64,000 bases of DNA from CAWCDJ01 sp963796675 (GTDB lineage Bacteria; Acidobacteriota; Terriglobia; Bryobacterales; Bryobacteraceae): the NCBI GenBank assembly GCA_963796675.1, contig CAWCMS010000013.1, positions 124,001-188,000 of the forward strand, read 5' to 3'. Shown piece by piece: positions 20,739 to 28,654 of the stretch. Numbering within the stretch: position 1 is the first letter of the stretch; each line of letters starts with the position of its first letter. The translations under genes were made by a program, and so were the position numbers. The notes beneath the pieces were generated by a model. It was not told the origin of the DNA, searched no databases, and worked only from the letters and a program-made list of their open reading frames with translations.

Positions 20739-22066
20739 TTCAATACCTCCGAATCCGCATTCAATTTTCCGGCCGCCAGCTCCAACTGGATCGCGGCCAC
20801 CCGCTGGTCGTGGACCGCCGCCAGGTACCTCGTGCGGCTCTCGAGCACCGCGGTTTCGGTGCGCAACAGGTCCGTTACATTGCTCATACCCGCCTCATAG
20901 CGGTTCTGGGTGATCCTAAGACTCTCTTCGGCCTCGGCCACGGAAGCTTTGGCGACTTCAATGCGCTGTTCGGCCGCCCGCAGATCGGCCCACGCCTGCC
21001 GCACCTGCAATCGGACGGCGGAATCGGCGCGTCGCGTCTCGGCGTCCGCGCGACGTACACCGGCGGCCGCCGCTTCAATCCGCGCCTTGTCGCTCAGGCC
21101 ATTGAAAATATTCCACTTAAGCGACACTCCGGCAGTCCAGTTGGCGCCCCCCTTGGTGACGAAATCCTGGCGATCGGCCTCGAAGGCGCCCATGAAGCCG
21201 ACCTCCGGCCGCAGGCTCGTTCTGGCGGAATCTACCTGATTTTTCGCCAGCAGCGAGTTCAGTCGCGACTGCCGCATCTCCGGCCGTTCCTGCGCGGCCG
21301 CCTGCTCGATCTCGGTGACGGCCGAATCCGGGACCTCCGCGGGCGTCAGAGGCGTGGTCAACCGGTGCGGTGTGTCGAGCCCCTGGCCCAGCACATCGTT
21401 CAGAGCCGCGCGCGACACGTCGAATTGCGCCGTCCGCTGGATCCGCTCCTCATTCACGGCGGCCAGGTGGACACGGATGGAAAGCACGTCCACATCGGTA
21501 GACATCCCGGCGGCGCGTACCGACTGGGCGCGCGTCAGGTCGGCTTCGGCCGAGCGCACTGACTGTTCGGCAGCTTTGAGGGTGTCGCCCGCCAGAATGG
21601 CGCCGTAGTAGGCGCGCGCCACATCGGCAACCAACTCCATGCGAACGCGACGTTTCTCCTCATCGGTCATCTGGCTCCCAAGCTCGGCGGCTTTCACGGC
21701 GTGGCGGGTCTGGCCGCCGTCATAGATCGGCTGACTGAGCGTCACCAGCGACTGGAAGTTATTGAGGAAGCCGGGGCGGTTGAGGGTGTTGATCGCGAAA
21801 TTCTCCGCTCCGAACTGGTGCTGCGTCAGCAGGGAGCTGAAGACAAAGACGGGGTTATCGCTGCGGACCCAGGATTCGCTGTAATTCACCTTGGGAAGCC
21901 GGCCGCCACGCGCCGCGTCGACCTGTGCACCCGCCGCCCGGCTGCTTTCGGCCGCCGCCGCCATCGCCGGGTTGCCGGTGAGTGCGAGCCGCACCGCATC
22001 CTTTAGCGAAAGCGGGGTTTGCGCCCAAGCACCTGAGGCCAAAAAGAAAAATGCTGCTTTCCACAT
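20735..22066 (-). CDS. TolC-family outer membrane efflux protein
   Basis: A 443-residue outer-membrane factor with a Sec signal peptide (WKAAFFFLASGAWAQ) and two repeats of the long alpha-helical TolC pattern. The repeats are rich in Ala, Glu and Arg heptads and contain the KDAVRLALTGNPAM start and the N/Q-RYEAGMSNVTDLLRTETAV motif. There is no lipobox, unlike the second outer-membrane factor at 47004. It is the first gene of the efflux operon. Its start lies 8 bases from a large inverted repeat in the spacer shared with the OsmC gene. Confidence 0.9.
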   Translation of the reverse strand: MWKAAFFFLASGAWAQTPLSLKDAVRLALTGNPAMAAAAESSRAAGAQVDAARGGRLPKVNYSESWVRSDNPVFVFSSLLTQHQFGAENFAINTLNRPGFLNNFQSLVTLSQPIYDGGQTRHAVKAAELGSQMTDEEKRRVRMELVADVARAYYGAILAGDTLKAAEQSVRSAEADLTRAQSVRAAGMSTDVDVLSIRVHLAAVNEERIQRTAQFDVSRAALNDVLGQGLDTPHRLTTPLTPAEVPDSAVTEIEQAAAQERPEMRQSRLNSLLAKNQVDSARTSLRPEVGFMGAFEADRQDFVTKGGANWTAGVSLKWNIFNGLSDKARIEAAAAGVRRADAETRRADSAVRLQVRQAWADLRAAEQRIEVAKASVAEAEESLRITQNRYEAGMSNVTDLLRTETAVLESRTRYLAAVHDQRVAAIQLELAAGKLNADSEVLN

Positions 22067-22074
22067 TCACCTCG

Positions 22075-22134
22075 GAAGATGCAAATCTGCGGCGGACGTG
22101 ACAATGTCACGCCTGGCGGCGAACTTGCATCTTC
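22075..22134. repeat. Nested inverted repeat in the tolC/osmC divergent spacer
   Basis: Perfect 10-base arms GAAGATGCAA (22075-22084) and TTGCATCTTC (22125-22134) flank an inner inverted repeat CGTGAC (22097-22102) / GTCACG (22106-22111). The stretch between the arms shows further partial symmetry. The repeat fills 60 of the 78 bases between the two divergent start codons, so any promoter for either gene overlaps it. It looks like an operator for a dimeric or tetrameric regulator, but no regulator gene is adjacent. Confidence 0.7.
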
Positions 22135-22144
22135 GAAAGTAGAT

Positions 22145-22546
22145 ATGGAAGTCCTGATTCAACATCTCGGCGATGTCCGGTTCGATGCCTCTGTTCGAGG
22201 ACATCATGTGATCTGCGATCAGCCCCCGGCCAACGGCGGGAGCGACGCCGGCATGACGCCGCCGGAGTTTCTGCTGGTGTCGCTCGGCACGTGCGCGGGC
22301 TTCTACGCGGCTCAGTACCTGAAGACGCGCCATCTGTCAGCCGAAGGTCTGGAGGTGAAGGTAGCGGCCGAGAAAGTCACGCAACCGGCGCGCCTCGGCT
22401 CATTCCGGATCGAAGTGAACGCCCCCGGTGTAACCCCCGAACACGAGACTGGCCTGATGCGCGCCGTCAGGGCGTGCCTGATCCACAATACGCTGCTGAA
22501 CTCCCCGTCGGTGGAGACGGTCATCCACACCGGCGCGATGGTGTAA
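22145..22546 (+). CDS. OsmC/Ohr-family protein
   Basis: A 133-residue protein of the OsmC fold (peroxide/organic hydroperoxide handling or related). It shows GMTPPEFLLVSLGTCAGFYA, where the Cys matches the second catalytic Cys position of OsmC proteins, and the usual C-terminal RACLIHNTLLNSPSVET pattern. The residue at the usual first Cys position is not obvious in the N-terminal half, so peroxidase activity is uncertain. I prefer the ATG at 22145 because the upstream in-frame extension is encoded inside the inverted repeat. The gene is divergent from an efflux operon, suggesting a shared stress response. Confidence 0.82.
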   Translation: MEVLIQHLGDVRFDASVRGHHVICDQPPANGGSDAGMTPPEFLLVSLGTCAGFYAAQYLKTRHLSAEGLEVKVAAEKVTQPARLGSFRIEVNAPGVTPEHETGLMRAVRACLIHNTLLNSPSVETVIHTGAMV

Positions 22547-22552
22547 GCGGGG

Positions 22553-24161
22553 CTACACGCCCCAGCAGTAGTCTTCGACGGCCTTTTCGATCGACGTGTC
22601 TTTTTCGGTGAGGCGCATCAGCTCCAGGCGGATCGCGTCTACCAGCGCGCGCCAGCTCGCCTCGATCACGTTGTCGGACACTCCGACCGTCGACCAGCTC
22701 CGGCGATGGTCGCTCCACTCGATCAGCACGCGCACGTTGGCGGCGGTGCCCTTATAGGAATCGAGCACGCGCACCTTGTAGTCCGTGAGGCGGACTTCGG
22801 TGATCTGCGGATAGATCTTAGACAGGCACTTTCGCAGGCACAGGTGCAGCGCGTTGAACGGACCGTGGCCCGTCGCGGTGCCGGAGTGGACGCCTTCCTT
22901 GGTCTGAAGCGTCACGGTGGCGGTGGTGTGCGAACCGGTCCCCGGCGAGCGGGTGGTCACTTCGTAGCTATCGACATCGAAGAAGTGAGTGCCGGGGTTG
23001 AGCGCCTCGCGCACCAGCAGCTCGAACGTACCCTCGGCGGCTTCGAGCTCGTAGCCCTCGTACTCCATCTGCTTGATGCGCTCGAGAAGTTCGCGGCGCG
23101 CGTCTTCGGAGAGGCGGTCCGCCAGGCCGTGCTGCTTCAGCTTGTAGAGAATGTTGCCGCGGCCGGAAAGATCGCTCACCAGCACCCGCTGGCGATTGCC
23201 GACGAGTTCGGGCGTGATGTGCTCGTAGGTGGCCGAATCCTTCAGCACCGCGCTGACATGCACGCCGCCTTTGTGCGCGAAGGCGCTGCGGCCGACGAAC
23301 GGCTGATCGTTGCGCAGCGGCAGGTTCGCCAGCTCGGCGATGAAGCGGCAGGTCGGGGCGAGATTCGCCAGGCGCTCCTGCCCGACCGTGGTGTGCCCCA
23401 GCTTCAATTCGAGATTGGCGATCACCGAGGCCAGGTTGGCGTTGCCGCAGCGCTCGCCGTAGCCGTTCATGCAGCCCTGCACATGAGTCGCGCCCGCCTC
23501 CACGGCGGCCACGGTATTGGCGACCGCGGAATCGGAGTCGTTATGCGTATGGATGCCGATCACCCCTTCGAAGCGGCGGCGGACTTCGCCGACGATCTCG
23601 ATCAGGCGTCCGGTGAGCGTGCCGCCGTTGGTGTCGCACAGGCAGAGCACGTCGGCGCCTGCCTTCTGAGCGGCTTCGAGCGTTTGCAGCGCGTAAGCCG
23701 GGTTGGCGGCGTACCCGTCGAAGAAATGCTCGGCGTCGTAGACGACCTCTTTGCCGTGCTGCTTGAGATACGCCACGGTCTCGGAGATCAGCTTGAGGTT
23801 CTCTTCCTGGGTGATGCCGAGGGCGCGCTTCACATGAAGGTCCCAGGTCTTGCCGAAGATCGAGACGACCGGCGTGCCGGCCTCGACCAGCGCGCGGACG
23901 TTGCGGTCTTCCTCCACCGGGTTCTTCGCGAACCTGCGTGGAACCGAATGCCGTCAGCTTGGCGTGCTGTAGATCCAGTTCGCCGGCCCGGGCGAAGAAA
24001 TCCTTGTCTTTGGGATTCGACCCGGGCCAGCCGCCCTCAATGTAGTCGATACCGAGCTCATCCAGCTTCCGCGCAATAATGAGCTTGTCATCCACGGAAA
24101 AGGAGACGGACTCGCCTTGAGTTCCGTCGCGAAGCGTCGTATCGAATGTGAAGATTTTCAT
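22553..24161 (-). CDS. cimA: Citramalate synthase with one frameshift
   Basis: An alpha-isopropylmalate/homocitrate synthase-family enzyme that condenses pyruvate and acetyl-CoA to (R)-citramalate for isoleucine synthesis. The N-terminus FTFDTTLRDGTQGESVSFSV and DYIEGGWPGSNPKD are typical of CimA. The metal-site HTHNDSD and GCMNGYGERCGNANL follow, then the C-terminal LeuA-type allosteric domain. The frame breaks near 23936: LTAFGST reads on into nonsense unless one C is removed, after which a good match resumes (RFAKNPVEEDRN). Restored length is about 535 residues, normal for the family. It is the last gene of the ilv operon. A sequence error is likelier than a real pseudogene. Confidence 0.88.
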
Positions 24162-24224
24162 GAGAGCACCGTAAATAAAGCACAGACACGGCCGGGCTCC
24201 GCCCGGCTGGACAGGCCGGGAGGC

Positions 24225-25244
24225 CTATCCTACCGGGACACCGGCTTCTTTCTTCTTTTTCAGGAACGTCATCATTTCACGCAGTTCGCGGCCGACCGTT
24301 TCGATCTGCGAAGTGCGAGCCTCTTCGCGCATAGCGAGGAACTTCTGCCGTCCCGCCTTGTTTTCTCCGATCCACTGACGTGCGAATTCACCGGACTGGA
24401 TCTCGGCCAGGATCTTCTTCATTTCGGCGCGGGTCTGGTCATTGACGATGCGCGGACCGCGCGTATAGTCGCCATATTCGGCCGTGTCCGACACCGAGTA
24501 GCGCATGTAGCTGAGGCCGCCTTCCTGGATCAGATCGACGATCAGTTTCAGCTCGTGCAGGCACTCGAAGTAGGCGATCTCGGGGGCGTAGCCGGCAGCC
24601 ACCAGCGTCTCGAAGCCGGCGCGGATCAGTTCGGCGGTACCTCCGCACAGCACAGCCTGCTCGCCGAACAGATCGCTTTCGGTCTCTTCGCGGAAGTTGG
24701 TTTCGATGACACCGGCCTTCAGGCAGCCGAGCGCCAGGGCATACGCAAGAGCGCGCTCGAGCGCCTCGCCCGAAGCGTTCTGGTGCACGGCGACCAGCGC
24801 GGGAACGCCCACGCCTTCGGTGTACAGCTCGCGCACGCGATGGCCGGGAGCCTTGGGCGCCACCATCGAAACATCCACACCTTCGGGCGCACTGATCTGG
24901 CCGAAATGGATATTGAAGCCATGGGCGAACATGAGGGTCTTGCCCGGCAGCATGTGCGGCTTGATCTCGCTGTTATAGAGATCCGCCTGAATGTGGTCGG
25001 AGACCAGGATCATGACGACGTTGGCAGCCTTGGCCGCGTCCGCCGTAGTCATGACCTTGAGACCGGCGGCTTCCGCCTTCGCCCAGGACTTGCTGCCGGG
25101 GTAGAGGCCGACCACCACGTCGACGCCCGAATCGCGCAGGTTCAGCGCGTGCGCGTGGCCCTGGCTGCCGTAGCCGATGATGGCCACCGTCCGGCCGTTC
25201 AAGTAATCCAGATTTCCGTCTTTCTCGTAAAAGCGTTTTGGCAT
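24225..25244 (-). CDS. ilvC: Ketol-acid reductoisomerase (class I)
   Basis: A 339-residue NADPH-dependent enzyme of valine and isoleucine synthesis. The Rossmann motif VAIIGYGSQGHAHALNLRDS is near the N-terminus. DVSMVAPKAPGHRVRELY, NFREETESDLFGEQAVLCGG and the C-terminal helical domain are all in place, and length matches class I. I set the start at MPKRFYEKDG (25244) because GGAG lies just upstream. In the raw sequence the frame is open into ilvH, which makes an apparent ilvH-ilvC fusion; that is explained by a frameshift in ilvH. cimA follows 63 bases downstream. Confidence 0.94.
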   Translation of the reverse strand: MPKRFYEKDGNLDYLNGRTVAIIGYGSQGHAHALNLRDSGVDVVVGLYPGSKSWAKAEAAGLKVMTTADAAKAANVVMILVSDHIQADLYNSEIKPHMLPGKTLMFAHGFNIHFGQISAPEGVDVSMVAPKAPGHRVRELYTEGVGVPALVAVHQNASGEALERALAYALALGCLKAGVIETNFREETESDLFGEQAVLCGGTAELIRAGFETLVAAGYAPEIAYFECLHELKLIVDLIQEGGLSYMRYSVSDTAEYGDYTRGPRIVNDQTRAEMKKILAEIQSGEFARQWIGENKAGRQKFLAMREEARTSQIETVGRELREMMTFLKKKKEAGVPVG

Positions 25245-25261
25245 TTGTGCTCCAGAGTTTC

Positions 25262-25802
25262 TCAGTAGACCGTTTCTTCCAGCTTGCCCGAGCGCGTGGG
25301 CACGGGCGGCTGCAGCTTGAGTTTCTTGGCTTCGAGCGACAATCGCGAGCGCGCCCGAGCGCGTGACTTCGATTTCGCCGTAGCTCTGCATGACGTCGAT
25401 GAATTCGCCGAGCTTTTCGGGGTCGCCGGTGGCTTCGATGGCGAAGCCTTCGGTGGAGGAATCCACTACGCGGGCCCCGAAAATCTCCGCTTCCTTGAGC
25501 ACCGCCGTGCGCGCTTCCTGCGGCATGCGGATGCGCACCAGCACCAGCTCGCGGACCACCGCCGGGGAATCGCTCAGGTCCGACGCCTGCAGCACGTTGA
25601 TCAGCTTATTCATCTGCTTGATCACCTGCTGGCGCTGCGCGGATTCCACCTCGACCACGATGGTCATGCGGGAAAGCTCGGGGTCAAGCGTGCGGGCGAC
25701 CGTCAGGCTCTCGATGTTGTACCCGCGCTGGGTGAGCAGTCCGGTGACGCGCATCAGGGCGCCGGGCTTGTTTTCAAGAAGTAACGAGATAACTTGCAGC
25801 AT
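25262..25802 (-). CDS. ilvH: Acetolactate synthase regulatory subunit with one frameshift
   Basis: The small ACT-domain subunit that confers valine feedback control on acetolactate synthase. It starts MLQVISLLLENKPGALMRV with GLLTQRGYNIESLTVA, typical of IlvH/IlvN. Near 25340 one extra base shifts the frame. Removing it gives a continuous C-terminus (SLEAKKLKLQPPVPTRSGKL then EETVY) ending in TGA at 25262-25264, about 179 residues, close to the usual IlvH length. Without the correction the frame runs into ilvC and makes a 525-residue fusion with an abnormal Ala/Arg-rich linker. It follows ilvB by 12 bases. Confidence 0.88.
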
Positions 25803-25814
25803 GAGTAGCCTTCC

Positions 25815-27548
25815 TTATTCCGCCGGCACCGCCACCGGTTGCGGCGGGCCGAGCACCATTTCGTTGATCGCGGCGCCAGCCGGCACCATGGGGTACACGC
25901 ACTCGAAGGGCGACACCTTCACGTTGAGCAGGTAGGGCCCGGGCTCGTTGACGGCCTCTTCGAGGGCCGACGCCAGCTCGGACGGCTTTTCGACGGTGCG
26001 GCCCTTGAAGCCGTAGGCCGCCGCCAGTTTCTGCGCATCGGGGAACGCGTCAAGCTCCACCGCGCTCAAGCGGTTGTTGTAGAAGAGCGTCTGCCACTGC
26101 CGCACCATGCCCAGGTGGCCGTTGTTCATGACGATGATCTTGACGGGCAGCCCGAAGGAGGCGACGGTGGAGAGTTCGGGGATCGCCATCTGGAAGCCGC
26201 CGTCACCCACGATCGAGAACACCAGCTTATCGGGCCGCGCGAACTGCGCGCCGATCGCCGCAGGCAGGCCGAACCCCATGGAGCCGAGGCCGCCGGAGTT
26301 GATCCACAGGCGCGGCTCGTTGAACCTCAGAAGCTGCGCCGCCCACATCTGGTGCTGGCCCACGTCGGAGGTGATGATGGCCTCGCCGTTCGACAGGCGG
26401 TCGATTTCGGCCATCAGGTGCTGCGGCTTGATTTCGGAATCGGAGCGGATGGCTTCGAGGGGATGCTCCTGCTTCCACTGGCGGACCTGGTGCCACCAGG
26501 CGCGGCGGGCGGCGCCGAGTTTTTCTTCCGGAGCCTTCTTCTCTTCGGCCAACAGCTTGTTCATGCGGGCGAGCACGCGCTTCACGTCTCCCACGATCGG
26601 CACATCGGGCGCGCGATTCTTGCCGATCTCGGCCGGATCGATGTCGACGTGGATCACCTTGGCGTGTGGCGCAAAGGCAGCCAGCCGGCCGGTGACGCGG
26701 TCATCGAACCGGACGCCGAGAGCGATCAGCAGGTCGGCCGCGGTCATCGCCATGTTGGCCGCGTAACTGCCGTGCATGCCGGGCATGCTGATGAAATTGG
26801 GATGGCACGAAGGCAGGCCGCCGAGACCCATCAGCGTGTTCACCGCCGGAGTATCGGTGAGCTCAACGAACTCGCGCAGCTCGCGCGAGGCTCCGGCCGC
26901 GATGATGCCGCCGCCGGCATACACCAGCGGACGCTCGGATTCCTGAATCAGCTGCACGGCGCGGCGGATCTGGCCGGTGTGACCTTCGGTGAAGACCTTG
27001 TAGCCGGGGAGGTGAATCGAGGTTACCGGCTGGTAGTGGCCCTGCCCCTGCAGAACGTCCTTGGTGATATCCACCAGCACGGGGCCGGGACGGCCGCTCG
27101 ATGCCACGTAGAAGGCTTCGTGGATGGTTGCCGCCAGGTCTTCGACACGTTTCACCAGATAATTGTGCTTCGTGCAGGAGCGGGTGATGCCGAAAGTATC
27201 GGCTTCCTGAAACGCGTCGCTGCCGATCAGCTTGGTGGAGACCTGGCCGGTGATGGCGACGATGGGGATGGAATCCATCATGGCGTCCACCAGGCCGGTG
27301 GTCAGGTTCGTGGCGCCGGGACCGGAGGTTGCGCAGCAAACGCCGACCCTTCCGGTGGCGCGGGCGTAACCCTCGGCCGCGAATGCCGCATTCTCTTCGT
27401 GCCTTACCAGCACATGCCGCACGGGGTGCTCATAGAGCACGTCGTACAACGGAAGGGTGACGCCGCCGGGATAGCCGAAGATGCAATCCACGCCCTCCCG
27501 AACCAGGCACTCCATCAGCATTTTTGCGCCGCTCATCAACGTCGACAT
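25815..27548 (-). CDS. ilvB: Acetolactate synthase catalytic subunit
   Basis: A 577-residue thiamine-diphosphate enzyme, the first common step of branched-chain amino acid synthesis. The N-terminal AKMLMECLVREGVDCIFGYP with the ThDP-activating Glu, a central FAD/decarboxylase core and the C-terminal SIVGDGGFQMAIPELSTVAS ThDP motif are present. I start at MSTLMSGAKM (27548), preceded by GAGGGAAG; a longer in-frame start at 27593 lies inside the terminator and is unlikely. It is the first enzyme gene after the leader peptide and attenuator, so expression should respond to charged Ile/Val/Leu tRNA. Confidence 0.94.
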   Translation of the reverse strand: MSTLMSGAKMLMECLVREGVDCIFGYPGGVTLPLYDVLYEHPVRHVLVRHEENAAFAAEGYARATGRVGVCCATSGPGATNLTTGLVDAMMDSIPIVAITGQVSTKLIGSDAFQEADTFGITRSCTKHNYLVKRVEDLAATIHEAFYVASSGRPGPVLVDITKDVLQGQGHYQPVTSIHLPGYKVFTEGHTGQIRRAVQLIQESERPLVYAGGGIIAAGASRELREFVELTDTPAVNTLMGLGGLPSCHPNFISMPGMHGSYAANMAMTAADLLIALGVRFDDRVTGRLAAFAPHAKVIHVDIDPAEIGKNRAPDVPIVGDVKRVLARMNKLLAEEKKAPEEKLGAARRAWWHQVRQWKQEHPLEAIRSDSEIKPQHLMAEIDRLSNGEAIITSDVGQHQMWAAQLLRFNEPRLWINSGGLGSMGFGLPAAIGAQFARPDKLVFSIVGDGGFQMAIPELSTVASFGLPVKIIVMNNGHLGMVRQWQTLFYNNRLSAVELDAFPDAQKLAAAYGFKGRTVEKPSELASALEEAVNEPGPYLLNVKVSPFECVYPMVPAGAAINEMVLGPPQPVAVPAE

Positions 27549-27580
27549 ATGTTTCTTCCCTCGAAAAAGTAGGAACCTAA

Positions 27581-27625
27581 CAAAAAAGGCCATCAGCCGG
27601 GTTTCGCTCCCCGCTGATGGCCTTT
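27581..27625 (-). terminator. Attenuator terminator upstream of ilvB
   Basis: On the minus strand AAAGGCCATCAGC (27613-27625) pairs perfectly over 13 bases with GCTGATGGCCTTT (27585-27597) around a 15-base loop, and runs into a T-tract (six T, 27582-27587). This is a strong intrinsic terminator placed 33 bases before the ilvB start codon and just after a branched-chain-rich leader peptide. A smaller hairpin GGAAC-GTTCC (27626-27639) immediately precedes it and could be part of a pause or antiterminator structure. Confidence 0.85.
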
Positions 27626-27647
27626 GGAACCTTCGTTCCGCCTGGCC

Positions 27648-27755
27648 TTAAGCGGGGCCGGCTACGATGACCGTAATCAGAATAATGCCTACAGGGATAA
27701 CCGCCGCGTTGAGGAGATTGCGAAAGCCGCGCCGATCTGTAAGACGATTGGACAT
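27648..27755 (-). CDS. ilv operon leader peptide
   Basis: A 35-residue open frame from ATG 27755 to TAA 27648. It contains 13 branched-chain residues (5 Ile, 4 Val, 4 Leu), concentrated in AAVIPVGIILITVIVAGPA at the end. This resembles the leader peptides of the enterobacterial ilvB operon, which also end in a run of hydrophobic branched residues plus a short Gly/Pro/Ala tail. It is followed by the terminator at 27581-27625 and then ilvB. Ribosome stalling at these codons during branched-chain starvation should favour antitermination. No strong Shine-Dalgarno sequence is seen. Too short for routine gene callers. Confidence 0.75.
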   Translation of the reverse strand: MSNRLTDRRGFRNLLNAAVIPVGIILITVIVAGPA

Positions 27756-27771
27756 CGAGGAACTAGCTTCG

Positions 27772-27801
27772 AGTGTATCCCAACAAGTTTTCCAAATGCA
27801 A
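27772..27801 (-). promoter_or_regulatory. Candidate promoter of the ilv operon
   Basis: On the minus strand TTGCAT (27796-27801) and TACACT (27772-27777) are separated by 18 bases. They match consensus at 3 and 4 positions, and transcription would start about 10 bases before the leader ATG, which is short. The whole stretch 27772-27840 is AT-rich compared with its neighbours, so a promoter is likely here, but its exact position is not secure. Confidence 0.35.
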
Positions 27802-27847
27802 GTAGCGGAATCTATTAATTATTCTAATGCTCGCATTTATGGGGACT

Positions 27848-27869
27848 GCGCGCCGGGCGAGCGGCGCGC
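27848..27869 (-). terminator. GC hairpin after the coiled-coil gene
   Basis: An 8-base perfect stem GCGCGCCG (27848-27855) / CGGCGCGC (27862-27869) with a 6-base loop begins 6 bases downstream of the coiled-coil gene stop. No T-tract follows, so it may be an RNA 3'-end stabiliser or a weak terminator. It separates the ParA/TPR operon from the ilv promoter region. Confidence 0.4.
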
Positions 27870-27875
27870 CCCCCG

Positions 27876-28631
27876 TCAGAGCGCGTTTGCCGGAAGTGGA
27901 GCGGGCTGAGCCCGCAGCCTGGCGAGGCCATCGACCAGCTGCTCCAGCTCGCTTTCGCGCTGGGAGTAGGCCACATACATGGAGCGAACCGCGTCCGCCT
28001 GCCGGTCGAGCCGCTCGACCAACACGTCGACGCGCGAGGTGAACGCATGGAACGCACTCTTCAGCGCCCCAATGTCCTCCTGGTGAATGGACAACTCGCG
28101 CGAGAGAGCGTCGATGCGCTCGGAGACGGCATTTTCGAGCGCCGCGAGGCCGGCCGTCTGCCGCGCGTCGGTTTCCTGGAGCGCCGCACCGGCCGCTTCG
28201 ATCCGCTGCGACAGGCTTTCAGAAAGCTCGCGGGTCTCCAACCGCAGTGCCGCTACGGCAGCCTCCCGCCGGGCGTCCGACTCGTCCAGGCCGGCCGACA
28301 ACTGTTGAAAACGGCCTTGCACGGCGGCGTTGGCAGATTGCTGCTCCGTCATAAAGCGGGAAAGATCCCGCATGCTGGATTGGAGCATCTCCATGCGCCG
28401 ATCCACTGCGTCACTCACCTTACGGGTCTCTCCGGCGATATGCAGTTCGAGCTCTTTTACAGCGACAATCAATCCGCGCGCGATACCGTAAGCGATCTTG
28501 TCCACCAGGGGCGCCAGAGCGAAATCCTCCGCGGACGGTTCGGCGACCGGGCCGCGCTCCACACCGGATGTATGGAGGATCTGTTCTTCCAACCGCGGCG
28601 TGGCCGCATATTCGATTCCGTTAGTTCCCAC
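27876..28631 (-). CDS. Coiled-coil protein, last gene of the ParA/TonB-like operon
   Basis: A 251-residue protein starting at a GTG (28631) preceded by AAAGGA. The first 60 residues are mixed and contain a hydrophobic stretch (VDKIAYGIARGLIVAV). Residues from about 65 to 235 are almost entirely helical with heptad-like spacing of Leu/Ala and many Glu, Arg and Gln, so a long coiled coil is likely. There are no Cys residues and no enzyme motifs. It resembles methyl-accepting or tail-fibre-like coiled coils only in composition. It follows the TPR gene by 23 bases. Function unknown; a structural or scaffolding role in the same complex is an inference. Confidence 0.7.
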   Translation of the reverse strand: MGTNGIEYAATPRLEEQILHTSGVERGPVAEPSAEDFALAPLVDKIAYGIARGLIVAVKELELHIAGETRKVSDAVDRRMEMLQSSMRDLSRFMTEQQSANAAVQGRFQQLSAGLDESDARREAAVAALRLETRELSESLSQRIEAAGAALQETDARQTAGLAALENAVSERIDALSRELSIHQEDIGALKSAFHAFTSRVDVLVERLDRQADAVRSMYVAYSQRESELEQLVDGLARLRAQPAPLPANAL

Positions 28632-28654
28632 GTTTCATCCTTTCCGTCTTTCGG

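Noticed and set aside
24225..25802. A genuine ilvH-ilvC fusion protein
   Set aside because: Correcting one base gives normal ends for both proteins and ilvC keeps its own Shine-Dalgarno sequence; the linker in the fused frame is not protein-like.
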